DNA of 64,000 bases from contig JAAZBM010000014.1 in the NCBI GenBank assembly GCA_012513815.1, positions 62,001-126,000 of the forward strand, read 5' to 3'. The notes below the pieces were generated by a model that worked only from the letters and a program-made list of their open reading frames with translations, was not told the origin of the DNA and made no database searches. Every line of letters begins with the position of its first letter. Position 1 is the stretch's first letter. Both the position numbers and the translations under genes were made by a program. The stretch is from Candidatus Sumerlaeota bacterium (GTDB lineage: Bacteria > Sumerlaeota > Sumerlaeia > Sumerlaeales > Sumerlaeaceae). Shown here in pieces: positions 27,300 to 35,502 of the stretch.

Positions 27300-28412
27300 T
27301 CAATCGTTTTCGATTCTACCGCTTCTGAGCTGGTCAACCTTCTTTTGACCATTCACGGCTTCGGCCAATACCCGAATATGGTCATTCAAGTGGGTGCTCA
27401 CTAGTTCGCTAGCAACTCGCAATGCATTCGTAATAGCTTTGTGACGGGCAGACCCGTGGCAAATAATGCAAGTTCCATTCAGCCCAAGCAGTGGTGCTCC
27501 ACCAAATTCGACCGAGTCCATGCTCTTCTTCATGGAACGGAAAACGGGCAAAATGGTAAACGCTCCGATTTTCGACACAATATTCGTTTCGGCAATCCCC
27601 TTGCGGATTTGCCCGAAAATAAATTCAACGATTCCTTCGCCGAATTTCAAAAGAACATTACCAACAAATCCATCGCAAACGGCAACATCAACCGCCGCGC
27701 GAAAAAGCTCGCGACCTTCGACATTTCCTACGAAATTCAACGGGGAATCATGAAACAACTGATGCGCTTCTTGCACAACAGCATTGCCTTTGGAATCTTC
27801 TTCACCGTTGCTAATGGTCCCCACCTTTGGGTCACGTCGCCCAAAAATGCATTTCGCATACGCTGTTCCCATGATGCCGAAATCCAACAGATGTTGCGCG
27901 CGGCAGTCAACATTAGCACCCATATCCATCATGATGGTTGGCTTGGTTGGATGCGGCATAAACGCGACAATTGCCGGACGGCTGATTCCTTTCAAACGCT
28001 TCCACTGGCGCAAAGCATGCGCCATAGTTGCACCAGTATTGCCGGGCGAAACGATGCCGTGCGCGACGCCGTTCTTGACCAGACGACAGGCAACAGCAAT
28101 ACTTGACTGCTCTTTTTTCAGAGAATCCGCCGGATGCTCACCCATCGCAACAACTTCCGTTGCATTCTCAACCATCAGGCGAGGATGTTTCCAACCATAA
28201 GTCTCAATGATGGACTCAAGTAAATCCTGAGGACCTGTCGCAATGACAGTCATGTTGGGGTATAAAACGACAGCATCATACGCGCCATGCAAAATCTCTG
28301 AGGGGTGATGATCTGTGCCCATTGCATCCAACGCAAGCACAACAGGACCGGTGGCACGTTTTAAACGTCTGCGTAAGACTTCGAGCCGTAACTGCGAAAA
28401 AGACTTAGCCAT
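27300..28412 (-). CDS. plsX: Phosphate acyltransferase PlsX
   Basis: 370 residues. After an N-terminal basic extension of about 22 residues, VVLALDAMGTDHHPSEILHGA matches the PlsX opening (DaMGgD..p...l.Ga). GIVSPGNTGATMAHALRQWKRLKGISRPAI is the highly conserved core. CDGFVGNVLLKFGEGI and GGAPLLGLNGTCIICHGSA complete the family pattern. PlsX makes acyl-phosphate from acyl-ACP for phosphatidic acid synthesis. It follows rpmF as in many bacteria, but 133 bases apart with a long hairpin between them. fabH and fabD, common next genes, are not here. Confidence 0.95.
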   Translation of the reverse strand: MAKSFSQLRLEVLRRRLKRATGPVVLALDAMGTDHHPSEILHGAYDAVVLYPNMTVIATGPQDLLESIIETYGWKHPRLMVENATEVVAMGEHPADSLKKEQSSIAVACRLVKNGVAHGIVSPGNTGATMAHALRQWKRLKGISRPAIVAFMPHPTKPTIMMDMGANVDCRAQHLLDFGIMGTAYAKCIFGRRDPKVGTISNGEEDSKGNAVVQEAHQLFHDSPLNFVGNVEGRELFRAAVDVAVCDGFVGNVLLKFGEGIVEFIFGQIRKGIAETNIVSKIGAFTILPVFRSMKKSMDSVEFGGAPLLGLNGTCIICHGSARHKAITNALRVASELVSTHLNDHIRVLAEAVNGQKKVDQLRSGRIEND

Positions 28413-28445
28413 TTTTCTTCTCTAAAAGCCCAGAATGATAACTAA

Positions 28446-28487
28446 AGCCCAAACTCGGATATGTTATGAGCATATTCGAGTCGGGCT
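28446..28487 (-). other. Long imperfect hairpin between rpmF and plsX
   Basis: AGCCC..ACTCG.ATATG pairs with CATAT.CGAGT.GGGCT, giving three perfect 5-bp blocks separated by small mismatches around a 7-base loop. On the minus strand it is followed by TTTAGTTATC, a weak uridine run. It may be a partial terminator or an RNA-processing structure setting plsX expression relative to rpmF. Confidence 0.5.
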
Positions 28488-28545
28488 AAGTCACTTAGAA
28501 CACAAAATAACATTAATTCCTAATGCGTCTCGAAGGAGATGACAG

Positions 28546-28743
28546 CTATGCTTGCTGTTTTTCAACCTTCGGTGTCATATATTGACGACCTTTATATGTC
28601 CCACATGAGGGGCACATACGATGCGGTAATATTAACGCTTCGCAGTTAGGGCACTTGCTCAGGCCCTGGATGGCCGTCATGTTCTTGTTGGTGCGGCCGC
28701 GACGCCGACGAGACGGACAATGCCGCCGCCTTGGAACAGGCAT
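28546..28743 (-). CDS. rpmF: 50S ribosomal protein L32
   Basis: 65 residues. The start MPVPRRRHCPSRRRRGRTNK resembles the L32 opening (MAVPkrr.S.sr...RR). A zinc ribbon follows, CPNCEALILPHRMCPSCG, and then the terminal GTYKGRQ. Zinc-containing L32 is common. A strong GGAGG ribosome-binding site precedes the ATG. The usual upstream partner (a DUF177/YceD gene) is absent; its own promoter is at 28778-28806. plsX follows downstream. Confidence 0.95.
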   Translation of the reverse strand: MPVPRRRHCPSRRRRGRTNKNMTAIQGLSKCPNCEALILPHRMCPSCGTYKGRQYMTPKVEKQQA

Positions 28744-28777
28744 GGCTTTTCCTCCATAAAATTCTTCGGTTATTCCG

Positions 28778-28806
28778 ATTTAATGCTTGGAAAATTACTT
28801 TGTCAA
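28778..28806 (-). promoter_or_regulatory. Sigma-70-type promoter of rpmF-plsX
   Basis: Reading on the minus strand, a consensus TTGACA (28801-28806) is followed by a 17-base spacer and TTAAAT (28778-28783). The L32 start codon lies 35 bases downstream of the -10 element with a GGAGG between them. Confidence 0.65.
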
Positions 28807-28938
28807 ACCCCGAAAATTCATTCCTTTTCGATATTTGAGTCGTTTTTATTTGCGAAATCGTCCTCAAGCCTAAACATGAACCACTTATTTTGGTATCATT
28901 TATTAGTTATTTTGTTGCTTTACATTCGAGGATAAATA

Positions 28939-29733
28939 GTGTCAACCATTCGAACGGACAATCTTGTTAAGGAATACGGCAGCCGCAGAGTCGTGGATCA
29001 GGTGAATATTGAAATTCACAAAGGCGAAATCGTCGGCTTGCTCGGTCCCAATGGAGCGGGAAAATCAACCACGTTCAATATGATAGTCGGTCTGATTCGT
29101 CCAACCTCGGGACACATCCTGTTCAACGACAATGACATCACGGCAACACCTATGTTCAAACGAGCGCGTTTGGGAATGGGCTACCTCGCGCAGGATGTCA
29201 GTATCTTCCGCAAATTGACCGTCGAACAAAACATCATGGCTATTCTGGAGACCACCCCTCTTTCGAGAAAAGAACGGCAGGAGCGTCTGGAGTTTCTTCT
29301 TGAAGAACTGGGTGTCACCAAACTTGCCAAGAGTATCGCCTATTCTCTATCAGGCGGTGAACGTCGACGTGTGGAAATCGCCCGGGCACTGGTTACCAAT
29401 CCTGACTTCATTTTGTTGGACGAACCTTTTGCCGGTGTTGACCCCAAAGCTGTCGAAGATTTGCAGGACATTATTTTTCACATGCAAGCGCGCGGACTGG
29501 GCGTCCTGATTACCGACCATAATGTTCGCGAAACTCTCTCCGTCACCGACAGAACTTACATCATTCACGAAGGTCGTGTTATGCTCTCGGGCAAAGCGAA
29601 AGAGCTTATTAACAATGATGAAGCGAAAAAATACTACCTAGGCAAGTATTTCACAATGGATACTGACGCCATGCAACGCCGCCGTGATGCAGCGTTGGAT
29701 AACGATGACAGGGAACCTACGAACAAAGAATAG
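28939..29733 (+). CDS. lptB: LPS export ABC transporter ATP-binding protein LptB
   Basis: 264 residues from a GTG at 28939 with GAGG upstream. Walker A is GPNGAGKST, the Q-loop segment GYLAQDVSIFRKLTVEQNI, the ABC signature LSGGERRRVEIARAL, and Walker B FILLDEPFAGVDP; VLITDHNVRETLSVTDRTYII is the H-loop region typical of LptB. The sequence after the core, YYLGKYF, also fits LptB. LptB powers lipopolysaccharide extraction with LptF and LptG, neither of which is nearby, and lptA/lptC are not adjacent. This implies an outer membrane with LPS. It has an Asn/Asp-rich tail of about 20 residues. Confidence 0.92.
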   Translation: MSTIRTDNLVKEYGSRRVVDQVNIEIHKGEIVGLLGPNGAGKSTTFNMIVGLIRPTSGHILFNDNDITATPMFKRARLGMGYLAQDVSIFRKLTVEQNIMAILETTPLSRKERQERLEFLLEELGVTKLAKSIAYSLSGGERRRVEIARALVTNPDFILLDEPFAGVDPKAVEDLQDIIFHMQARGLGVLITDHNVRETLSVTDRTYIIHEGRVMLSGKAKELINNDEAKKYYLGKYFTMDTDAMQRRRDAALDNDDREPTNKE

Positions 29734-29759
29734 CATCCGACACGCCGACAAACTGCCGG

Positions 29760-31379
29760 TTAGTCAAGGGGTTCCACGCTAAAATCCGAGAAGTACAATC
29801 CACGAGGTTCTTTTGTCCGGAACGAATCAACGAATAGACCACAGTCGCCCACAGCAAACTTCTCATTCGCCTTGTCAGTTCTTCTCAGTTCCTCATCCAT
29901 GTAATACTTGATTTCGTCGCCGCGGCATTCCATCACAATCTTGTGCCAACCACTCTTCTTCAGATACTGTCTGCCCTTCTTGGGAATGACATCGCCGATA
30001 CCATCACCAATGTAGCCGTTGTCGGAATCGCCAAAGCGTAGGGCGCCATCATCGCTATCATAACCCGTCACAATTGCCACGCCAAGCTCTGTCAGATTCT
30101 TGCGGCAAGGGGAATGCATCCCGTTGTCACGGGCAAAAACACCAACGCGAGTAAAGCCGTCTGTCTTGTAATTCTCGCCATCGTAATCAAACCAAACCCA
30201 ACACGACACTCGATAGTCCTTCCAGTTCATGTTGCCAACCCATGCACTGTTATAAAGCTCCTTACCCGGTGGCAAATACATCAGTTTCCCGCCCTTGGGA
30301 GGAGTCGGCACGGACGCCGTAGTCGAAGCCTCCTCGACAGGAGTGCCATACTTGGTTTTCCATGGAACATTGTTACTTGCGATTGGCAATGTGTCAGAGG
30401 TATTGGGCGCAATGACAATCATGTCCGCGATACTCCACGGACCGGGGCCGGCCTGATAATCCTCAAAGAACCAACGCCCACTACCGTCAACCAATCCAAA
30501 CCGTTCATGAATCGTCATTGCCTTGTCCACCTGAGGCGCTTTGACATTGAAGCTAAATGTATAAACCTCACCGGGTTGTACCAGCGGAGCTGTGGTTGGA
30601 ACCTCGGCGGCACAAGACTGACTCTTCCATGTGTTACGGTCAAACAAATCGCTTTTGCTCTTGAGCCATCCACCATCGCCAAACGGATTAATCGCACACA
30701 ACCGCATATTGACAGGCCATGGTTGACTACCATTGTTACGCACAGAAACCTCATACTTCGCAATCTCACCGGGGCGCAACACAACCGGAGCCGTCGTCGT
30801 AATAGCCATACCGGAAATCGGTCTCGGTTGAGCATCAAAAGGTTCGGGACGAATCATCACCCCATTACGCCAAAGCATATCAGTCCATTCAACCGCATGC
30901 CCCACGCCACCCAGAAGATAATCCGCGCGCATGCGAGTCGGGTCATTAATGATAAGTTTGTCATCAACCGTATAGCCAACAGCAAGCACAAAGTGCCCCC
31001 CACGCCCCGTATTCACACCCATAATGACAGGATGACCGGAGGCGAGTTCTCGTTTGATGTCAATCTTTTTCCAACCGAGTTCTTCCCAACTCGGCAAAGC
31101 ATACAGACCATAATCACGGGCAATCGCAGGAACATTATATCGGTCATACCAAGTACGTTTCTGCAAAGCCTGAATTGTGTCGGTCGTCAAATCGGCACGA
31201 CCATACCAATGCAGTGCCATGTCAAGACTTGTTGGCAAACAGGTCTGATTATCCGGTTGAAAAATGTGTGGAACCGGCAGATGTACAGCGGGCGGCAGAT
31301 TCATCTCCGAATCTTGGACCGCAAACGAATTAACCGACATCAACAAACTAACAACAAAACATAAATACCCGTAGCGCAT
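29760..31379 (-). CDS. Secreted C39-like peptidase with Ig-like and lectin-like domains
   Basis: 539 residues with a signal peptide (LCFVVSLLMSVNSFA). Residues 35-170 form a papain-fold C39-like domain: Cys47 in DNQTCLPTSLDMAL, His129 in GRGGHFVLAVGYTVDD and Asp146 in INDPT. A middle beta domain (about 180-320) contains LRPGEIAKYEVSVRNNG and resembles NPCBM/CARD-type Ig folds. The last 180 residues resemble a concanavalin-like glucanase/DUF1080 domain (GWHKIVMECRGDEIKYYMD). A clear promoter lies upstream (31411-31439). The gene converges with lptB. It is likely an extracellular peptidase or amidase that binds carbohydrate, but the role is inferred. Confidence 0.72.
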   Translation of the reverse strand: MRYGYLCFVVSLLMSVNSFAVQDSEMNLPPAVHLPVPHIFQPDNQTCLPTSLDMALHWYGRADLTTDTIQALQKRTWYDRYNVPAIARDYGLYALPSWEELGWKKIDIKRELASGHPVIMGVNTGRGGHFVLAVGYTVDDKLIINDPTRMRADYLLGGVGHAVEWTDMLWRNGVMIRPEPFDAQPRPISGMAITTTAPVVLRPGEIAKYEVSVRNNGSQPWPVNMRLCAINPFGDGGWLKSKSDLFDRNTWKSQSCAAEVPTTAPLVQPGEVYTFSFNVKAPQVDKAMTIHERFGLVDGSGRWFFEDYQAGPGPWSIADMIVIAPNTSDTLPIASNNVPWKTKYGTPVEEASTTASVPTPPKGGKLMYLPPGKELYNSAWVGNMNWKDYRVSCWVWFDYDGENYKTDGFTRVGVFARDNGMHSPCRKNLTELGVAIVTGYDSDDGALRFGDSDNGYIGDGIGDVIPKKGRQYLKKSGWHKIVMECRGDEIKYYMDEELRRTDKANEKFAVGDCGLFVDSFRTKEPRGLYFSDFSVEPLD

Positions 31380-31410
31380 GGCAACCCCTTATTCTTTTCA
31401 TTTATGTGAT

Positions 31411-31439
31411 AGTATGAAGCAAACCCGATATTATGTCAA
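31411..31439 (-). promoter_or_regulatory. Sigma-70-type promoter of the C39-like gene
   Basis: On the minus strand, a perfect TTGACA (31434-31439) is followed by a 17-base spacer and CATACT (31411-31416). The ATG at 31379 is 32 bases downstream of the -10 element. The rest of the 195-base spacer holds nothing I recognise. Confidence 0.7.
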
Positions 31440-31574
31440 GAAAAAAGTCGCACATATATACGGTCAACTCATTCTAGTGTGAAACACAGCGAAGGACTGG
31501 GACTACTCAGAATTGCAAAAGTTATTATGTCTCTTCGACTATATTTGTCTACACAGGGCGCAATATATACAAAT

Positions 31575-33359
31575 CTACTTTAGATATAGCCAGCAGAGCC
31601 ATCCAATCTGCGCCATAGCTTTTGTGGAGCGGTCTTCAAGAGGCGCGTAGCGACATTGAACCGGCATAATAACACACACGGTAAAATCTTTGCGAGGGTG
31701 CTCATCCCCGCCACGAACACGCATGACATCATACCGATATCCACTGCCGCAACCACCAAAGCGCCAGATGGAAGAACCTGAAGCAGTTCTGTCACTAATG
31801 TGGCGTGCCAGACTGCCAACATTGGTATTGTAGCGCAATGAAATTGACGCATATGAGGCTGAACTTTGTACATCTGCGGACAGTAGAGCATCAAGTAACC
31901 GAACACCCTGTCGGGCAGTAAGACACAACCCCGCGCCACATCGATCATCAACAAGATACGAAGCGCCAAGGTTGGACCGCAAAGGATAATAATCACGTGA
32001 CAATCCATATTGGCGTCGATTTTCGAACAATAGTTCATGCATTACAAGTGGTGAACCGGTCAACTTCATAACACTAGAACTCAGGGCGTCCCAGCTTCCT
32101 GTTGCGGATAAGAGCGCATTCGCGGCACGATTACTATTTTGCGACAACAATTCGCGAAGAGCTTGAGAACGAGGCAATGATGAAGCGGGAGAGAAGTAAA
32201 CGTCATCGGCATTGTCACTCATCCATGGCTCCAGAATCAAATCAGAACTCGCGCTGCTTGTAACGCATTCATACGCCAGAGTAAGTTTACTCAAAGTTCC
32301 GGCATCCATTGGCTCATCACAACGATGAGACCACGAACGACCCGTGCAATGGTCAAGAATGTAGTACGCCGAGTTCTCACACATGCCATCAAGAGTAATA
32401 AAGGATTGCAATCGTTTCTCAAACATCGTGTCCAACGATGGCAAAGGCCGAGTATAACCGATAATCCACAACAACGCCGCAACTAAACCAATCCAAAGAC
32501 CCCATCGCTCGCCGCGAGTTCCACGCTCACCATCGCTTGTGCTGTAAGCACTCACACCAAGAAGCCAAAGAAGAGGGAAAAGTGTGGAAGTAATGCTTGC
32601 CGGGTTCTCGGCAACAAGACAAACCAATGATCCGACCCATGCCAACCCAACAAATAGTGGAAGTTTGTGCCAACGATTAGGTAGTCCAAAAATCGCTAAA
32701 ACACCTAAAAGGCATCCTGCAAGACCAAGTTCGTAAACCGTCATCCCGAATGCACTATGCATATTTCCAAAGCCTGAAGTCTCATACGGAATACGATACA
32801 AATACTGATACAAGATCCCAAATGTACTCGCACCCCAACCGCAAAGCGGGCTTTCAAATAAGAGTTCCGCGCCAACACCGAGAACTTTCAATCTGTGCAT
32901 AATGGATAAATCCACGCTATCAGCGACTGCACCCATACGCCCTGCGGCCTGCGGAAGAAAAAACAGGAACACTAAAAAGAAACCGAAAAAGCAGACAGTC
33001 TGCCAAATCACCGGACGAAGTTCATTACGAGTATCAGCGTAATAGTACCTACGCCAGACAAACCAAGCGCATAATGCCAAAAACTGTACGAATACAGATA
33101 AGTAAGCACTACGACTATAGGTAAGAACAATAGCTAAGGCGACCAAAGCCAATAGCACACGACGACCCCATTCCAAAACACGATTATTAGGAGAGAAGTC
33201 GCTCATCTTTGATAACAGTGCAGGCCAACAAAGTATTAGGGAAATCCCTAAGTAATTTGGAGACGCAAGCAAACCGGTAAAGCGAGGAGCATTACCATAA
33301 TTCTTTTCACTATTACGAACAAAAATAACGACTTGTTTAAAGAATCCTTGTTCTCTCAT
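31575..33359 (-). CDS. O-antigen-ligase-like membrane protein, C-terminal part, with pseudo-beta-lactamase-like domain
   Basis: 594 residues in the same reading frame as 33381-33845, from which it is separated by one amber codon and seven sense codons. Its ATG at 33359 has no ribosome-binding site, so it is probably the remainder of one gene. RFTGLLASPNYLGISLIL is the loop typical of Wzy/WaaL ligases, followed by about seven membrane helices to residue 300. Residues 320-594 resemble a serine beta-lactamase/transpeptidase fold: YYILDHCTGR, then GTLSKLTLAYE at the SxxK position (Ser replaced by Thr), QNSNRAANALL at the SDN position, and GGCGSGYRYDVM at the KTG position. It is therefore probably catalytically dead. 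Confidence 0.6.
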   Translation of the reverse strand: MREQGFFKQVVIFVRNSEKNYGNAPRFTGLLASPNYLGISLILCWPALLSKMSDFSPNNRVLEWGRRVLLALVALAIVLTYSRSAYLSVFVQFLALCAWFVWRRYYYADTRNELRPVIWQTVCFFGFFLVFLFFLPQAAGRMGAVADSVDLSIMHRLKVLGVGAELLFESPLCGWGASTFGILYQYLYRIPYETSGFGNMHSAFGMTVYELGLAGCLLGVLAIFGLPNRWHKLPLFVGLAWVGSLVCLVAENPASITSTLFPLLWLLGVSAYSTSDGERGTRGERWGLWIGLVAALLWIIGYTRPLPSLDTMFEKRLQSFITLDGMCENSAYYILDHCTGRSWSHRCDEPMDAGTLSKLTLAYECVTSSASSDLILEPWMSDNADDVYFSPASSLPRSQALRELLSQNSNRAANALLSATGSWDALSSSVMKLTGSPLVMHELLFENRRQYGLSRDYYPLRSNLGASYLVDDRCGAGLCLTARQGVRLLDALLSADVQSSASYASISLRYNTNVGSLARHISDRTASGSSIWRFGGCGSGYRYDVMRVRGGDEHPRKDFTVCVIMPVQCRYAPLEDRSTKAMAQIGWLCWLYLK

Positions 33360-33380
33360 CCATTCAGAATCGGCAAAGTG

Positions 33381-33845
33381 CTAGCCCAAATACTGAAACA
33401 GAAGGTAGATAACATTAACGAACGCGAATAAGAACAACCCAAAACGCACCCAATGCTGTACTGGATAGTGCCAATGCCACAAACAGACAACAAATGGAAT
33501 AAGGCACAAGAAGAAGAGTTCCACGGCAACACTGACATCACGAACAGATTCTGAGGGAACTCCCTGTGGTGAGCATGATACCCTGTAATTATACCCATGG
33601 ATGATACTCATGCCCAACACTAACAAAAAAAGAAACATCAAAAGAAGACGTCCCCCACGTAAGCACAAACAGGAAATCGCAAAACAGAAACCAAGACAAA
33701 TCAGTAAGTAATCCGGCACATATGAGACATGAGAATACAGCCAGCGTTGTGGAGCCAGTAATGGACTAACACCGAAAGTAAGTGCTGTTAATATCGGATA
33801 TAGTACAATCAGACAAAAGAATGGAATGGCTAAGTATCTCTTCAT
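33381..33845 (-). CDS. O-antigen-ligase-like membrane protein, N-terminal part before an amber codon
   Basis: 154 residues with five predicted membrane helices (about 5-27, 43-60, 66-82, 108-126 and 131-151), ending at a TAG (33381-33383). Translation through the TAG adds HFADSEW and then joins the 31575-33359 product in frame, giving about 755 residues with the helix count of a Wzy/WaaL polymerase or ligase. Either the gene is inactivated, the codon is read through, or there is a sequence error. The ATG at 33845 has a weak GAGA upstream; it follows the membrane-anchored protein at 33871 by 25 bases, probably in one transcript. Confidence 0.6.
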   Translation of the reverse strand: MKRYLAIPFFCLIVLYPILTALTFGVSPLLAPQRWLYSHVSYVPDYLLICLGFCFAISCLCLRGGRLLLMFLFLLVLGMSIIHGYNYRVSCSPQGVPSESVRDVSVAVELFFLCLIPFVVCLWHWHYPVQHWVRFGLFLFAFVNVIYLLFQYLG

Positions 33846-33870
33846 GTCTATCTCTCAGCGCAACCTTCAC

Positions 33871-34875
33871 TTAATCATTCCGACGCCGACGCCAATACCA
33901 CAAAAACGCCAAACAGGAAATGCCTATTATACAACCAACACCCCACCGACCCCAATCAATAGTATTAACAGGCATTACATTTCTGGTGGAATCCATTTGT
34001 AAATCGGCCAATTTCTTATGACCCTTAATCATGTTTTGCATGAGGTTCTCAGGCGTCGTTTTGGAATCGAACGGGCGAACACTCGTTACTTGAATATTCA
34101 CATCATAGGCCAGCAATTGACCGGCACCATATTCAGACATAGAAGAAGTGGAACAATAGTTAATCTTGAAAGGCAACCCATTTCGGTAATCTCCAAATGT
34201 GACAACCAGCGACGGGTCAACAGATGCATACGGTGCCACAAAATCGATTTGTTCCATTTGTTTGTCAGTTGCATCCATAACTGTTGTTCCTTGCAGTGTA
34301 TAGGAAGTAATACGATTATCATCCCGCGCAAACTGCGCAATCTGCATCGTGCGAAAATCCTGTTTCAAGAGATGTCCATCAGCCCATACACGAGACTCCT
34401 CAATCCCGTTCTCCAAAGGCAAACTCTCTGTATCCCGAATCCCATAAAACCCTTTTCTCAGCAACGATTCCTGATAAAAGGGAATAACACATGTCAACAA
34501 ACTATCCGGCATCCATTTCCCGGGAGACTCCCAAAAATCAATTTTGCCCTTCGTGAAGTATTCTGTGCGTACTTCAAGTCCATTATTCTCATCTTCCATG
34601 TGGATAATAGCCTCGCCGGCAGCGCTCTTAATCACACAAACAAGAGCATTCGGAAAATAGAAGGCAGTGACCTTAGCATTGACTTGCTTTTTATGCAATA
34701 CTTTCTGTACAATTGCATCGTAGTTTGGATTACTTCTGTTCGGACGAATCTCAATATCAGCCGTAATGACATTGCCTGTCGGGTCAGGCAACAGACTCGA
34801 TAACCGTGATGCAAAGGCAGTGGACCAAGGAAGGGATACAAGCAATACCAGACAAAACAGTTTCAAACTTTGCAT
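33871..34875 (-). CDS. Secreted, C-terminally membrane-anchored protein of unknown function
   Basis: 334 residues. A signal peptide (LKLFCLVLLVSLPWSTAFAS) opens the protein and a single membrane helix near the C-terminus (about 310-327, VGCIIGISCLAFLWYW) is followed by RRRRND, which should hold the tail in the cytoplasm. The ectodomain of about 280 residues is soluble, with few cysteines and no enzyme motif that I recognise. An AAAGGA ribosome-binding site precedes the ATG. It lies just upstream of the split ligase-like gene, so a role in surface polysaccharide handling is possible but unproven. The 296-base region upstream of it (34876-35171) holds no convincing gene. Confidence 0.55.
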   Translation of the reverse strand: MQSLKLFCLVLLVSLPWSTAFASRLSSLLPDPTGNVITADIEIRPNRSNPNYDAIVQKVLHKKQVNAKVTAFYFPNALVCVIKSAAGEAIIHMEDENNGLEVRTEYFTKGKIDFWESPGKWMPDSLLTCVIPFYQESLLRKGFYGIRDTESLPLENGIEESRVWADGHLLKQDFRTMQIAQFARDDNRITSYTLQGTTVMDATDKQMEQIDFVAPYASVDPSLVVTFGDYRNGLPFKINYCSTSSMSEYGAGQLLAYDVNIQVTSVRPFDSKTTPENLMQNMIKGHKKLADLQMDSTRNVMPVNTIDWGRWGVGCIIGISCLAFLWYWRRRRND

Positions 34876-35171
34876 GTCAAAATCCTTTCTTAAGAGGAGT
34901 TCATGGAAGCATCGTCATGTCCAAAGTCCATTTCTCCATATGTATTATTGCTAGGAAGGTTTGCGATTTCAATGTATCCTGTGTATATGTTTTTGAACGA
35001 CAACCAGTACATGCAGTGTACAAGCAAGCGCAAGAGAAATGAGACCAATGGCTGACATCGGACGGAGTAAAGAAGTCTGTGTGAGTCGTGATACAATCGT
35101 ACTGAACTCCACTTTGAGGTAATATCAATTACTTTGGGAATTTGGTATTATTTAATCTTTCATTGCTCCGA

Positions 35172-35480
35172 TTACAGTAGATTGAGCGCAACCTTTGCCA
35201 GATGGCTCATCCGGTCTTTTGTCCAAGGAGGATCCCACGTAATCTCGACTTCGACATTCGTAATTCCCTCGACAGATTTTGCTTTGGTTTCGACAATTCG
35301 GGGAAGAATTTCAGCGACAGCACAAGTTGGACTGGTCAGAGTCATAACGATTTTTGCAGCGCCTTGGCCATCAACAGCAACTTTGTAAATCAAGCCCAGT
35401 TCAACTATATTAACGGGTAATTCCGGGTCATAAACGCTTTTCAGAACATCCCATACTTTGTTTTCCAATTGCTCATTCAT
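35172..35480 (-). CDS. SufT/MIP18-family (DUF59) iron-sulfur assembly protein
   Basis: 102 residues. LKSVYDPELPVNIVELGLIY is the family signature, followed by KIVMTLTSPTCAVAEILP with the conserved Cys, and ITWDPPWTKDRMSHLAK at the end, which matches the SufT/PaaD-type proteins. These help mature iron-sulfur proteins. No suf genes are adjacent, so the symbol is withheld. A GGAGG site precedes the ATG. It follows holB by 22 bases and is probably co-transcribed with it. Confidence 0.85.
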   Translation of the reverse strand: MNEQLENKVWDVLKSVYDPELPVNIVELGLIYKVAVDGQGAAKIVMTLTSPTCAVAEILPRIVETKAKSVEGITNVEVEITWDPPWTKDRMSHLAKVALNLL

Positions 35481-35502
35481 TGTTCACGCCTCCGACTGTG
35501 AG

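Noticed and set aside
30114-31364. Plus-strand frame of 416 codons opposite the C39-like gene
   Set aside because: Rich in His, Thr and Arg with no domain pattern; the minus strand has signal peptide, catalytic motifs and promoter.
33381-33383. Amber codon as pyrrolysine or reassigned TAG
   Set aside because: TAG ends many other genes in the window (for example atpF and the amidase) and no pylT/pylS genes are present, so reassignment is unsupported.
33871-34875. Exosortase-type PEP-CTERM protein
   Set aside because: It has a C-terminal membrane helix and Arg-rich tail but no PEP-like motif before the helix and no exosortase nearby.
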